From positions 434,001 to 498,000 of the forward strand of contig OZ025807.1 in NCBI GenBank assembly GCA_964019425.1: a DNA stretch of 64,000 bases, given 5' to 3'. Position 1 is the stretch's first letter, and each line of letters begins with the position of its first letter. The notes under the pieces were generated by a model. It was not told where the DNA came from and made no database searches. It saw only the letters and a list, made by a program, of their open reading frames with translations. This document shows positions 44,290-55,984 of this stretch, one piece after another. The stretch comes from Flectonema sp. DT1601 (lineage: Eukaryota; Euglenozoa; Diplonemea; Diplonemida; Diplonemidae). A program made the position numbers and the translations under genes.

Positions 44290-47200
44290 GAGAATGATAT
44301 TGAAATATTAAGATTAAGTGTAATTATGTGCGGAAGAACAGCCCCACCGCTTGTATGACTTGAGATCGCAGTTTATCAGATGAAAGTAGGCCCATAGAAG
44401 TTCTGGAAGGACCGTCTGCAGGATTCAACGCAGACTTAATATACTTGACACTGAAAACTACCTTTTTAAAAATTAGCCAATCAGAAACTGCCAAAACTAC
44501 ATCATTCAGGATTTTGTTCTTCTGGCATTGTCTTTTCCTAACTGCCCCCATAACAGAAGTATTGTCTACCCTGATATCAAGCCTAAATCCTTTTAGATCC
44601 CACAAGTCCAACGCTAACAAAGTATTAAGCAAAGCCTTTGCCTCGAGAATATTAATGTGAAGTCCTTTTTCTTGCCTCCAAATGTCGCCTACAACAGTAA
44701 GGGCACCTGACTGTTCTACTACAACACCTCCCCATCCCTCTAAGGAAGCGTCCACAAATACAGTCAACAGTTTCGAAGCATGGAGTATCTTTTTAATAGT
44801 TCGCAATTTAACAGCATCAACCATCCACCTAGACAATTCCAATCGTACCGAACGAGGGACATGCACCGCATCGTCAAGACCAAGAATACCTCGATTAATC
44901 TTATTAATAATCCGTCTAATAAACTTCAAGGCAAACCAGAATCTCCCAGGAGATACACCAGAAACAGCCGATGCATGCATCAATCTACCCATCAACGATT
45001 CCAAGCCAGAGGCTGACACCAAAAATAAATCCACAGAAGTAATCTTGCTCTGTAATCTCTTAGAAACAACAACAGTCTTACTTAGATGGCTAAACTGGAC
45101 ACCTAAAAATTCATACTCCACAGAGAGATCGAAAGAATCAGCCTGCTTCCAAGTTGCAGAAGCCCTCATAGCTGTTCCATCAAGTTCAGTCGTCCTAGCT
45201 TTCACCTCCTTCGCTGGACCAGAATACCTAATGTTATCGATCCAAACATCTACTCTTACATCATGAATCGCGATGTCCGGCTTCACATAATCAGGATGAC
45301 CTGCGATGGTAGCAGCTAATGTGTGCATAATTTCTGGTGCACATGAATGACCCATAGGTAACCGAGTCAATTCAAAAAACTGGCCATCGTCTGATCTAAA
45401 ACTAAAGAACTTGCGAGCATCATGAGGAATCTCGACCTGATAAAAACCAGTCCTGAAATCCCTTCCGCTTGCACAATCAAGAAGCACCGAGTCCAGATAT
45501 TCCGAGATATGCCCCAAGGGCACATCAGCAACATAACCATCATCAACCAAACGTTCATTTGACTCCTTCGTCCAAAGAATGAACCTCTGGCGCAGACCAG
45601 TTGCCTTCTGCTCAACCACAGTGAACGGAATGTTCTCAACTTCACTCGGTTGTGATGTCTCCTGAGCGATCCCGTTCTCCACAAGTAAATCAGCATGCAG
45701 TCGAGAAAACGAACTCACCTTCTCCGAAAAATTCATCACATGATCAAAATCAGAATGGAAGTCAAGGGTTGAAGCATGAGGATCAAGCGGACCTGTGGAA
45801 CTGGTATTGTGGCATACTTTGTGTGGATAAAATGTTAAGTCCCATACAAAATTAAATCTTTTCAGCCGTTTTTGCGACATTCTTTCCTTTACAAATAAAA
45901 TGGACATGGGTTCAATTTTCGTTACATGCAGGGGGGAATTCTTTTCTTCTAAAGATCTTGGTAATACCGATCGTTTCGGTCGTCTACAAATATTATGTCT
46001 TCTCACAACAACACCGTTATCTCTCCCGTTCTCAATGCTCGGGCCATGCTCACCGGGTCTCCTCCATACCGAATCGTTACCCCTGAAAAGGGATCGCTCT
46101 TCGAAGAATGCTTCAGCAGTCTTCCCATGACGACCTCGTCGATTTTGCTTCCAGTTGACATCAGACCCATAATATGAGAAATCGATGAGTTAAGTTACCA
46201 GGTGAGATTTGGACTGTTAGCTTTTGGCTAAGGCCCTCCCTGAAGAGCAAGAACAAAAAAACTACTCACACCTGAAGAAAACATACACAGAGAACACACT
46301 GTGTGTGTATTTTGTGTTTGTCACAACAGGAGAGAAAAGAAAGAATGTCAAGGTTGGTCACCTTGCCTATCAACGCACAACATTGGTGGTCTCTACTAGA
46401 CCCTGAGTGATCCCACTGGATCTCTCATCGTTCATAGTACCCTGTGTGAAGTTATAAAATCAAAGGTAAACTATGAACTACAAATGACTTAGCCTGTTAT
46501 TATAATGCCACAGGCAGGCCCTGCATTCAGCAACTATCCAGCAGTGCTTGGATGTCCTGATCTTCTTCTAAAAAAAAGAAAGAAAAACAAAACTGTAGCT
46601 GGGATCACTCAGGATCAACAGACTACCAATGCTACCTGTTGTACTTGCTCACTATGGGGGGTGATGCCAAACACCCAGAAGTACTTAACTACTTTCCTTC
46701 TTGCTGCCCAGGAGTTTCTGACCAGAACTAATAGAAAATAAAAAGTAGATGGGAAACAATAAAAAGTAAAATGGATATAACTGAAGTTAAACAAGACAAA
46801 TGAGGAAACAGACCAGAACAGAAAGAGGATTGTAATAGAAGATTACAAATAAAAAAAATGCAAGTATCAACACATAATCAAGATACACCAGCAGCTAACA
46901 AACAACATAAAATTGAAGATCAGTTGCCAGAGTATTTCAACCATGGTAGAATACTCGCCCCTCTGGCAGGGATTATCCCAGACTTGTCCTTTAATTTAGT
47001 TGGACACCATGGTTTTTATTGAATGGGCTGAAAACTTCTTCATTAACAGGTCCTTTCTCCACAAAGCATCCAGACTTCTTGTTGATACCCTTGTTAGAGC
47101 TATAAAGTTTCCCATCATTTGCAAGCCCTGTGCTATCTCCGATGTCAGGTATCCTCTTATCACTACCCATCTGGACGGCCTGAAGGGATCTTCCCTTCGT

Positions 47201-48734
47201 CCCTTCGGAACATCCCACCAGTCCACAATGATCTCTTCCACAGAAACGAAAATGAAATTTCTCCTTCCCAACTTCCAAACTTCTCCCCATCTCGCTACCG
47301 ACTTCCAAGCGATCAACAAGCCCACTCTCAACTGGACATCTTGTCTCATCGCCCATGCGATTAAAGTAAACCGATCTATTGGCTCCGCTTGATCTAATGG
47401 GACTGCAGCCCCGTCCGCTCTCAACGCCGCTGCCAACTGCTTCAACGTTTCGTTCTCCAATCCCATCCTCTTCAGCATGCCTGAGAATGCCTTTGAATAA
47501 GCCAGCATTCCCTGCTTTGAAACTTTCGTTGCTGTCACAAACAGCGCCACTGTGTCCTGGTTTACCGGAACATCGTTCCGCTCCACCCAAATCAATAAAC
47601 GATCCCACAAGCACTGGCGGTTTCGCATCGTACTTTGGGCCCACATCTTTCCTGCGATCTCTTCCATAACTAACAGCGACTCGTTCAGGTCCATTGAAAA
47701 CTCTTTGTTCCGACCTCTTTGGACCCTCCTCACCTGATCCTCGATTCGGTTCTTCATAAGACTGCCGATCAACGTCGACACCTCGGCCCCTTCTGATCGC
47801 AGAATCTTCTCCCTTATTTCCAAAATACGATCTGGAACTTGAGCTAACTCTTCTGACACTGACCTTCTTTGGCAAGTGCCTCCCTGATCGCGGCTTAAAA
47901 ACCGCTTTACTAACTCGGGGCTGACCTCGGTTCATTTGTGACCTTTGCCAGCCCCCCCAACGTTTCCCGAGAACCCTTTTCCCCTGTACTCGAAATTCCG
48001 TGGATTCCAACTCCCCTTATACCCTTTCCCGCTCATTTCTATCTTGTGCTTTTTCTCTGCATCAACCTCTGCCATCCTCACTGCCTTCTCAAACAACATC
48101 CCTGATTTGACCCTTCGTTCAATATCGTCAGAGCTAATCCTTTTCGTCGTGTACTCCCATTTCATAATCAACGACTCCAATGATTTATTCATACTCCGAA
48201 CCAATGGTTTGGAAGTAATCCAGTCCGCTGATCTAGTACTTGCCACCCTCACATTATCTCTTACAATTTCAAAGGCTGCCTTCAACTCCCTTAACTCCCT
48301 CGTGGCCAATTTACCCCTGTGCACTGACCAGTATTTGTTTTCTAGTTTATCCAGCAACCTTTCTGATCCACCCTGCGCCAAAATATCGCGCCATTGTAAC
48401 ACGTTAGTCGCATCCGTCGCTAGATCAAAATCCAGACATTCGATGTTCTCTGGTGACAATTGACACACATCTGCTGACTTCTTTTTTAATAATTCCGATG
48501 AATGCTGCAACTGCATCTGACATAATTGTTGATTTTGCGATAATAGTGCCATCATTTGTTGCATCATACCACTCTCTTGTTGAATTTGTGGCTGGGGTTG
48601 CGCACCATGCATCTGTGGCTGGGGTTGCGCACCATGCATCTGTGGCTGGGGTTGCACACCATGCATCTGTGGCTGGGGTTGCGCACCATGCATCTGTGGC
48701 GATAACAATGACGCCACCTGCGATTCCAAATTAG
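44290..48734 (-). mobile_element. VIPER-like tyrosine-recombinase retrotransposon, fossil
   Basis: On the minus strand, in order: a gag-like region with MHG-QPQPQ repeats (about 48730-47930), a tyrosine recombinase domain (about 47860-46996), and a reverse transcriptase with RNase H (about 46000-44324). This gag, recombinase, RT/RNase H order is that of VIPER, the DIRS-like family of trypanosomatids. The element is broken: an FB repeat arm lies between the recombinase and RT parts, and its 5-prime side ends at satellite A. The long reading frames suggest a fairly young copy. Terminal repeats were not identified with confidence; the 222-bp repeats just beyond its 3-prime side may be related. 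Confidence 0.75.
46188..46963 (-). repeat. FB arm, copy f, inside the VIPER-like fossil
   Basis: Near-complete reverse copy of 4088-4908, including the outer CCATGGTAGAATACTCGCCC edge shared only with copy a. Confidence 0.85.
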
Positions 48735-49128
48735 TTTTTTTTCTTTAAAAAATAAATAAAAAGAATTTAAAATAATAAAAAGAATAAACAATGTTATCAT
48801 TGTTTTCTTATCGATCGACTATGTCGATCGCTTTCTATTTTCCGTCCTGGTCAAGACGCTAAACTGATTGTTTTTTTTTTTCAAAATTAATTAAAAAAAA
48901 AAAAATATAAAAAAAATAAAAAAAAAAAGAATAAACAATGTTATCATTGTTTTTTTATCGTTCGACTTTGTCGACTAATTTCTATTTTCCGTTTTTTTTT
49001 TCTTTAAAAAATAAATAAAAAAAAAATTAAAAAAAAAAAAGATTAAACAATGTTATCATTGCTTTTTTTATCGATCGACTATGTCGATTACTTTCTATTT
49101 TCCGTCCTGGTCAAGACGCTAAACTGAT
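48735..49128 (+). repeat. Satellite A, three to four units, plus orientation
   Basis: Starts directly after the retrotransposon fossil and ends at AAACTGAT where LINE copy Y begins in the opposite orientation, so two arrays face each other around the terminal module. Confidence 0.95.
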
Positions 49129-49531
49129 GAATTTCGAAAAGGTGGGAAGTAACGGACTGGGAGCTTTTGGCTCCTGCCCTATTCCCGATGTAAACTTTCT
49201 TTTTATTTTTTTTTTTTTTTTTTAACAGGCCCAAAGGGCGACAATGATGGTTGCTGACCAAGGAATAATATTCAAATGAATTTTCGTTTCAAAGAAACGA
49301 ACAGAATTAAGAGAGAGGTAGAGAAAAAAAAAAAAAAAAAAAAAAAAAAGAAAGAATAGAAAAAAAATATGAAGAGGAAATAATCAAACATGAAAAAAAA
49401 AAAAAAAAAAAAAAATATAAATAAAAAACGTTGTATGAAAAAGGAAAAAAAGAAAAAAAAAAGACCAGAAAAGGAAAGAGAAAATGAAAAGGTATAATAT
49501 TATTGTGGGGATATGAGGATAGCAGGGAGAT

Positions 49532-49544
<13 letters not shown>

Positions 49545-49563
<19 letters not shown>

Positions 49564-50104
49564 ATTTATTATTTAAAAAAGGGAAACAATCAGTTTAGCG
49601 TCTCGATCAGGACGGAAAATAGAAATTAATCGACATAGTCGATCGATAGAAAAAAAACAATGATAACATTGTTTATTCCTTTTTTTTTTTTTTTTTTTTT
49701 ATTCTTTTTATTTATTTTTAAAGAAAAAACAATCAGTTTAGCGTCCTGACCAGGACGGAAAATTGAAAGTGATCGACATAGTCGATCGATAGAAAAAAAA
49801 CAATGATAACATTGTTTATTCTTTTTTTTTTTTTTTTTTTTTTTTAAATCCTTTTAATTATTTTAAAGAAAAAACAATCAGTTTAGCGTCTTGACCAGGG
49901 CGGAAAATAGAAAGTAATCGACATAGTCGATCGATAAAAAAAAAACAATGATAACATTGTTTATTCCTTTTTTTTTTTTTTTTTTTTATTCTTTTTATTT
50001 ATTTTTAAAGAAAAAACAATCAGTTTAGCGTCCTGACCAGGACGGAAAATTGAAAGTGATCGACATAGTCGATCGATAAAAAAACAATGATAACATTGTT
50101 TATT

Positions 50105-50137
<33 letters not shown>

Positions 50138-50251
50138 CTTTTAATTATTTTTTAAAGAAAAAACAATCAGTTTAGCGTCTTGACCAGGACGGAAAATAGA
50201 AAGTGATCGACATAGTCGATCGATAAAAAAACAATGATAACATTGTTTATT

Positions 50252-50285
<34 letters not shown>

Positions 50286-50656
50286 CTTTTTTTTTTTTTA
50301 AAGAAAAAACAATCAGTTTAGCGTCTTGACCAGGACGGAAAATAGAAAGTAATCGACATAGTCGATCGATAAAAAAAACAATGATAACATTGTTTATTCT
50401 TTTTTTTTTTTTTTAAATCTTTTTATTTATTTTTTAAAAAGAAAAGAAAAAAACGGAAAATAGAAATTAGTCAACAACGTCGAACGATAAAAAAAAAACA
50501 ATGATAACATTGTTTATTCTTTTTTTTTTATTTTTTTTTGTATTCTTTTTTATTAATTTTGAAAAAAAACAATCAGTTTTGCGTCTTGACCAGGACGGAA
50601 AATAGAAAGTGATCGACATAGTCGATCGATAAAAAAACAATGATAACATTGTTTAT

Positions 50657-50694
<38 letters not shown>

Positions 50695-51950
50695 CTTTTT
50701 ATTATTTTTAAAGAAAAAACAATCAGTTTAGCGTCTTGACCAGGACGAAAAATAGAAAGTGATCGACATAGTCGATCGATAAAATAAAACAATGATAACA
50801 TTGTTTATTCTTTTTTTTTTTTTTTTTTTTTTTTAAATCCTTCTTTTTATTTTTTAAAGAAAAAACAATCAGTTTAGCGTCTTGACCAGGACGGAAAATA
50901 GAAAGTAATCGACATAGTCGATCGATAAAATAAAAACAATGATAACATTGTTTATTCCTTTTTTTTTTTTTTTTATTCTTTTTATTTATTTTTAAAGAAA
51001 AAACAATCAGTTTAGCGTCCTGACCAGGACGGGAAATAGAAAGTGATCGACATAGACGATCGATAAAAAAACAATGATAACATTGTTTATTCTTTTTTTT
51101 TTTTTTTTTTTTTTTTTTTTATTCTTTTTATTTATTTTTTAAAGAAAAAACAATCAGTTTAGCGTCCTGACCAGGACGGAAAATAGAAAGTAATCGACAT
51201 AGTCGATCGATAAAAAAAAACAATGATAACATTGTTTAATCTTTTTTTTTTTTTTTTTTTTTTATTCTTTTTATTTATTTAGAAAAAACAATCAGTTTAG
51301 CGTCTTGACCAGGACGGAAAATAGAAATTAGTCGACAAAGTCGATCGATAAAAAAACAATGATAACATTGTTTATTCTTTTTTTTTTTTTTTTTTTTAAA
51401 TTCTTTTTATTTATTTTTAAAGAAAAAAAAAAACGGAAAATAGAAATTAGTCGACAAAGTCGAACGATAAAAAAACAATGATAACATTGTTTATTCTTTT
51501 TTTTATTTTTTTTTTTTTATTCTTTTTTATTAATTTTGAAAAAAAAAAAAACAATCAGTTTAGCGTCTTGACCAGGACGGAAAATAGAAAGTAATCGACA
51601 TAGTCGATCGATAAAAAAACAATGATAACATTGTTTATTCTTTTTTTTTTTTTTTTTTTTTTAAATTCTTTTTATTTATTTTTTAAGAAGAAAAACGGAA
51701 AATAGAAATTAGTCGACAAAGTCGAACGATAAAAAAACAATGATAACATTGTTTATTCTTTTTTTTATTTTTTTTTTTATATTCTTTTTTATTAATTTTG
51801 AAAAAAAAAAAAAAAAACAATCAGTTTAGCGTCTTGACCAGGACGGAAAATAGAAAGTAATCGACATAGTCGATCGATAAAAATACAATGATAACATTGT
51901 TTAATCTTTTATAATTTTTTATTTTTTTTTTTGTTTTAAAAAAAAAAAAA
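49545..51950 (-). repeat. Satellite A array in copy Y
   Basis: About 18 units. Near the terminal module most are of the long type; short and long units alternate at the far end (51300-51900). Confidence 0.95.
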
Positions 51951-52564
51951 AAACAAGCGGAATTGAACATAATGGGTGGTAGGGGTTGTTATAACTTCGT
52001 TTGAAAATTCTTCTTTTTTGATTTCTTTTTTTTTTTCTTTTTACAGGAGTTAAGATCACTTTCAGGAGACAACACATTAACAAGAGCAGCAAGCAGAGTT
52101 GACACTATCAATTCAAATTTGAAATACCGGGAATTAATTTACAAGGAGGTATCTCAAGTGACTTGGTATCTCTAGCGTGTCGGTATCTCTGGAGTGCTGG
52201 TATCTCGTATGTGCGTTGGTATCTCATGAGTGATGGTATCTCTTGTGCATTGGAGAAACGAAAAAGAATGTCATGACCATGACGGAAGAATTGAGGAATT
52301 GAGTTAACATGTTCAATTTAACTTATTTAAACTTTTTTTTTTTTTTTAACAGACCGTAACTATTTGAAAATAAAATGTAGATGGGAAACAGTGAAAAGTA
52401 AAATGGATGATAAAATTAAATGAGAAATATGACATAACAGACCAGATAGAGAGTATTAAAAGGAAATTGAAAAGGAAAAGAGAAACTAGGTTAACACTTA
52501 TTTAAAATTAAGACCGGTTAGTCAGTTTAAGGTCTTGACTAGGACCAACAAAAAAGAAAGAAAA

Positions 52565-53470
52565 AAAAATTAACGATCAAGCTGAGCTGATCTTGTTTTT
52601 ATTACAAATAGGGGAGCGGGAGGGATGGGAGGAATAGAGGAAAAAAAAAGAAAAGGTTGATCAATTGGATCTGATCGTCGAGAAGAAGAAATTATTTTAA
52701 AGGTTGATCGGTATAGCCGATCGTTGAGAAAAATAAACAGATATAAATACAATCAGTTTAAATTAAAAAAAGAAAAAAAGATTAACGATCAAGCTGAGCT
52801 GATCTTGTTTTTATTACAAATAGGGGAGCGGGAGGGATGGAAGGAATAGAGGAAAAAAAAAGAAAAGGTTGATCAATTGGATCTGATCGTCGAGAAGAAG
52901 AAATTATTTTAAAGGTTGATCGGTATAGCCGATCGTTGAGAAAAATAAACAGATATAAATACAATCAGTTTAAATTAAAAAAAGAAAAAAAGATTAACGA
53001 TCAAGCTGAGCTGCTCTTGTTTTTATTACAAATAGGGGAGCGGGAGGGATGGAAGGAATAGAGGAAAAAAAAAGAAAAGGTTGATCAATTGGATCTGATC
53101 GTCGAGAAGAAGAAATTATTTTAAAGGTTGATCGGTATAGCCGATCGTCGAGAAAAATAAACAGATATAAATACAATCAGTTTAAATTAAAAAAAGAAAA
53201 AAAGATTAACGATCAAGCTGAGCTGATCCTGTTTTTATTTAAAATTAGGGGAGCGGGAGGGATGGAAGGAATAAAGGAAAAAAAAAAAAAAAAAAAAGGT
53301 CGATCAATTGGATCTGATCGTCGAGAAGAAGAAAACAATTATTTATAAAAAAAAAAAATGGTCGGTATAGCCGATCGTTGAGAAAAGAACAGATATAAAT
53401 ACAATCGGTTTTGGTGATCGACGAGTGGAGCGATCACTTGACAAGAAGGAAAAAGAAAGGACCGATTAAT
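52565..53470 (-). repeat. Satellite B array in copy Y, four units
   Basis: Exact 212-bp spacing for the first three units (52570, 52782, 52994), then a diverged terminal unit with the GTGATCG...CGATCAC pair. The recurring 60-codon frame per unit is a by-product of the repeat. Confidence 0.95.
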
Positions 53471-53925
53471 TGGGGCTTTGATTGTATTCCCAAGGCATGT
53501 TTTTTTTTTTTTTTTTTTATTATTCATTTACATTATTATTTTTTTTTTTTTTTTTTAAATTAATAATCACATTTTGTTCAAAAATATTTCATATTAGAGT
53601 AAAAGAAAAAGAAAAAAAGAAATAAGAGAAAAAAAAAAAAAAAAAAAACCATTGCTGGCCCCCTCACCACTCATAGAGGATGAGGAGGCCAGTAAGGCGT
53701 CACTCAAATCTATGCCAAGCCTTGGGAACTTGGATTGGGGTTTAGACCATTTATAATTAACAATTAACCTGATTAACGTTATGATCTGACGGACATAAAC
53801 ATATCGATAAAATAATACAAACAAAAACGAACAATAAATAATAAATAAGCTAAAAAAACTAAATAAACAAAGTGATGTGAAAGTAAGGAAAAAGAGAATT
53901 ACAAGGGGGTGGAGTCACCTTTGTT

Positions 53926-54650
53926 TTTTTTAAATCCTTCTTTTTATTTATTTTTAAAGAAAAAACAATCAGTTTAGCGTCTTGACCAGGACGGAAAATA
54001 GAAAGTAATCGACATAGTCGATCGATAAAAAAACAATGATAACATTGTTTATTCTTTTTTTTTATTTTAAATTCTTTTTTTTATTATTTAAAGAAAAGAA
54101 ACGGAAAATAGAAATTAGTCGACAAAGTCGAACGATAAAAAAAAACAATGATAACATTGTTTATTCTTTTTTTTTTTTTTTTATATTCTTTTTATTAATT
54201 TTTTAAAAAAAAAAAAAAAAAAAACAATCAGTTTAGCGTCTTGACCAGGACGGAAAACTGGAAGTAATCGACATAGTCGATCGATAAAAAAAAACAATGA
54301 TAACATTGTTTCATCTTTTATATTTTTTAATTTTTTTTTATATTTGAAGAAAAGAAAGAAGAAAAAAAAAAAAAAAAAACAAGCGGGATTGATCATAATG
54401 GGTGGCAGGGGTTGATATAACTTCATTTGAAAATTCTTCTTTTTTAATTTCTTTTTTTTTTGAAATTTTTTTTTATTTAACAGGAGTTAAGATCACTTAC
54501 ATGAGTTAACACAACACAGATACGAGAGTAGCAAAATGAGGTAACACTACCAATTCAACAAAAAATAATCAGGATCGGACACAAGGAGGAGAGTTCATTC
54601 TACCTCTCACTGTCCTTGCTGGTATCTTAAGTGTCTTGGTATCTCCTATA
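53926..54650 (-). mobile_element. LINE tail fragment: satellite A and spacer
   Basis: Three satellite A units (53926-54310), the AACAGGAGTTAAGATCAC spacer and the start of the GGTATCTC minisatellite, cut at about 54650. Confidence 0.8.
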
Positions 54651-55100
54651 TAATTGTCAGCATTGGGGATATTTTGGGTTCTGAGGAAATCCACCAAGTC
54701 CTGGGCCAGGTACCCAGGCCAGGCCTCACCTAATTACACACTAATTCTTCTTTGCATTCCCGCAAGAAGGTCTGGTTCTAAGTGCAACATAAGTGTTGAC
54801 TGGTGCCACGCATTACAGAAAGAAAAGTAGCGTTGCATATTGACCTGTGGCAAGTCGGCGCTACCAAATGACAGTCTGATGATCCACGGCGGGCGTTTGC
54901 AGAAAGAAATTTGCCTTTGTCACGGAATTTTTTTTTTTTTTTTTACCACTTTTTGCGCCACTCACCTCCAAAAAAACATGAGTACATCTTTTTTTATGGT
55001 TATCTCTCGATCTATCGGCCCCAAAAAGTCTTCACAAATTTCTGTGTGGAGAAAAAAGTTTTGCAGTTGTTTGCCAGTCAAAACTTACGCAGCACTGTAA
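54651..55100. other. Unassigned sequence with a diverged duplicate downstream
   Basis: No gene was recognised. 54770-55050 is related to 55590-55870 (shared GTTGCATATTGACCTG-like, CTACCAAATGAC, GGCGTTTGC and poly-T blocks), so the satellite C array is flanked by a duplicated segment. Confidence 0.55.
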
Positions 55101-55640
55101 GCTGGCCAGGCCTAGCTACTTCCGTACTGGGAATGAGGCTTCTGTTTCTTCCTGCTAGCAGGCCTGGTGCTAAGTGCTACGTAATAGTGCCACGCATTAA
55201 AGGAATAATATTAGGTTGCTCAGAAGTGCTATGTAAGCTGGCCAGGCCTAGCTACTTCCGTACTGGGGATGAGGCTTCTGTTTCTTCCTGCTAGCAGGCC
55301 TGGTGCTAAGTGCTACGTAATAGTGCCACGCATTAAAGGAATAATATTAGGTTGCTCAGAAGTGCTATGTAAGCTGGCCAGGCCTAGCTACTTCCGTACT
55401 GGGAATGAGGCTTCTGTTTCTTCCTGCTTGCTGGCAGGCCTGGTGCTAAGTGCTACGTAATAGTGTCACGCATTACAAGGATAATATTAGGTTGCCCAGA
55501 AGTGCTATGTAAGCGCCAGGCCTAGCTACTTCCGTACTGGGAATGAGGCTTCTGTTTCTCCCCGCAAGCAGGCCTGGTGCTAAGTGAAGTGCTACGTAAG
55601 TGTTGAATGGTGTCACGCATTGCGGGAAGAAAGGTAGAGT
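55101..55640 (+). repeat. Satellite C, four units of 136-140 bp
   Basis: Units start GCTGGCCAGGCCTAGCTACT at 55101, 55237, 55373 and, as GCGCCAGG, 55513, each containing GCAGGCCTGGTGCTAAGTGC and a GCCACGCATTA block. It is GC-richer than satellites A and B and not part of the LINE tail. Confidence 0.9.
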
Positions 55641-55984
55641 GTTGCATGTTAACCTGTTGCAGGTTGGCACTACCAAATGACCTGATGACCCACAGGGGGG
55701 CGTTTGCGGAAAGAGAATTGCTGCTTTTGCAGTTATTTGCCTTTGTCACGGGATTTTTTTTTTTTTTTTTTTACTGCTTTTTGTGCCACTCACCTCCAAG
55801 AAATCATGGTTACACCTTTTTTATGGTTATCCCTTGGCCTATCGATCTCGAAAAGGCTTCACAAATCCCTGAGGAGAATAGGTTTTAGAGTTTTGGTGCC
55901 AAGCTGTCTTTTTGTTATGGTTTAGACAATTTGGGTTTTAATAAATAATTCCTTTCATTTTTGCCACCTTTCTGCAACCAATGC
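55641..55984. other. Unassigned sequence
   Basis: Contains the second copy of the segment flanking satellite C and a poly-T run. No gene was recognised. Confidence 0.4.

Larger units (their letters stand above)
49129..53925 (-). mobile_element. LINE copy Y, tail only
   Basis: Read on the minus strand: 3-prime UTR (53925-53500, truncated at GGAGTCACC), satellite B (53470-52565), spacer and GGTATCTC minisatellite (52260-52149), satellite A (51950-49545), terminal module and terminus GAATTTCGAAAAGGTGGG at 49129. It is colinear with copy X and lacks X's later insertions, so it serves as an uninterrupted reference. Confidence 0.8.

Noticed and set aside
44445-45266. Plus-strand frames opposite the retrotransposon fossil
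   Set aside because: Shadows of the minus-strand RT region.
47000-48734. Plus-strand frames including the HASVAGVAH repeat
   Set aside because: Antisense to the gag-like and recombinase regions; the repeat is the complement of the MHG-QPQPQ motif.
52570-53176. Three 60-codon frames, 212 bp apart
   Set aside because: By-product of satellite B units.
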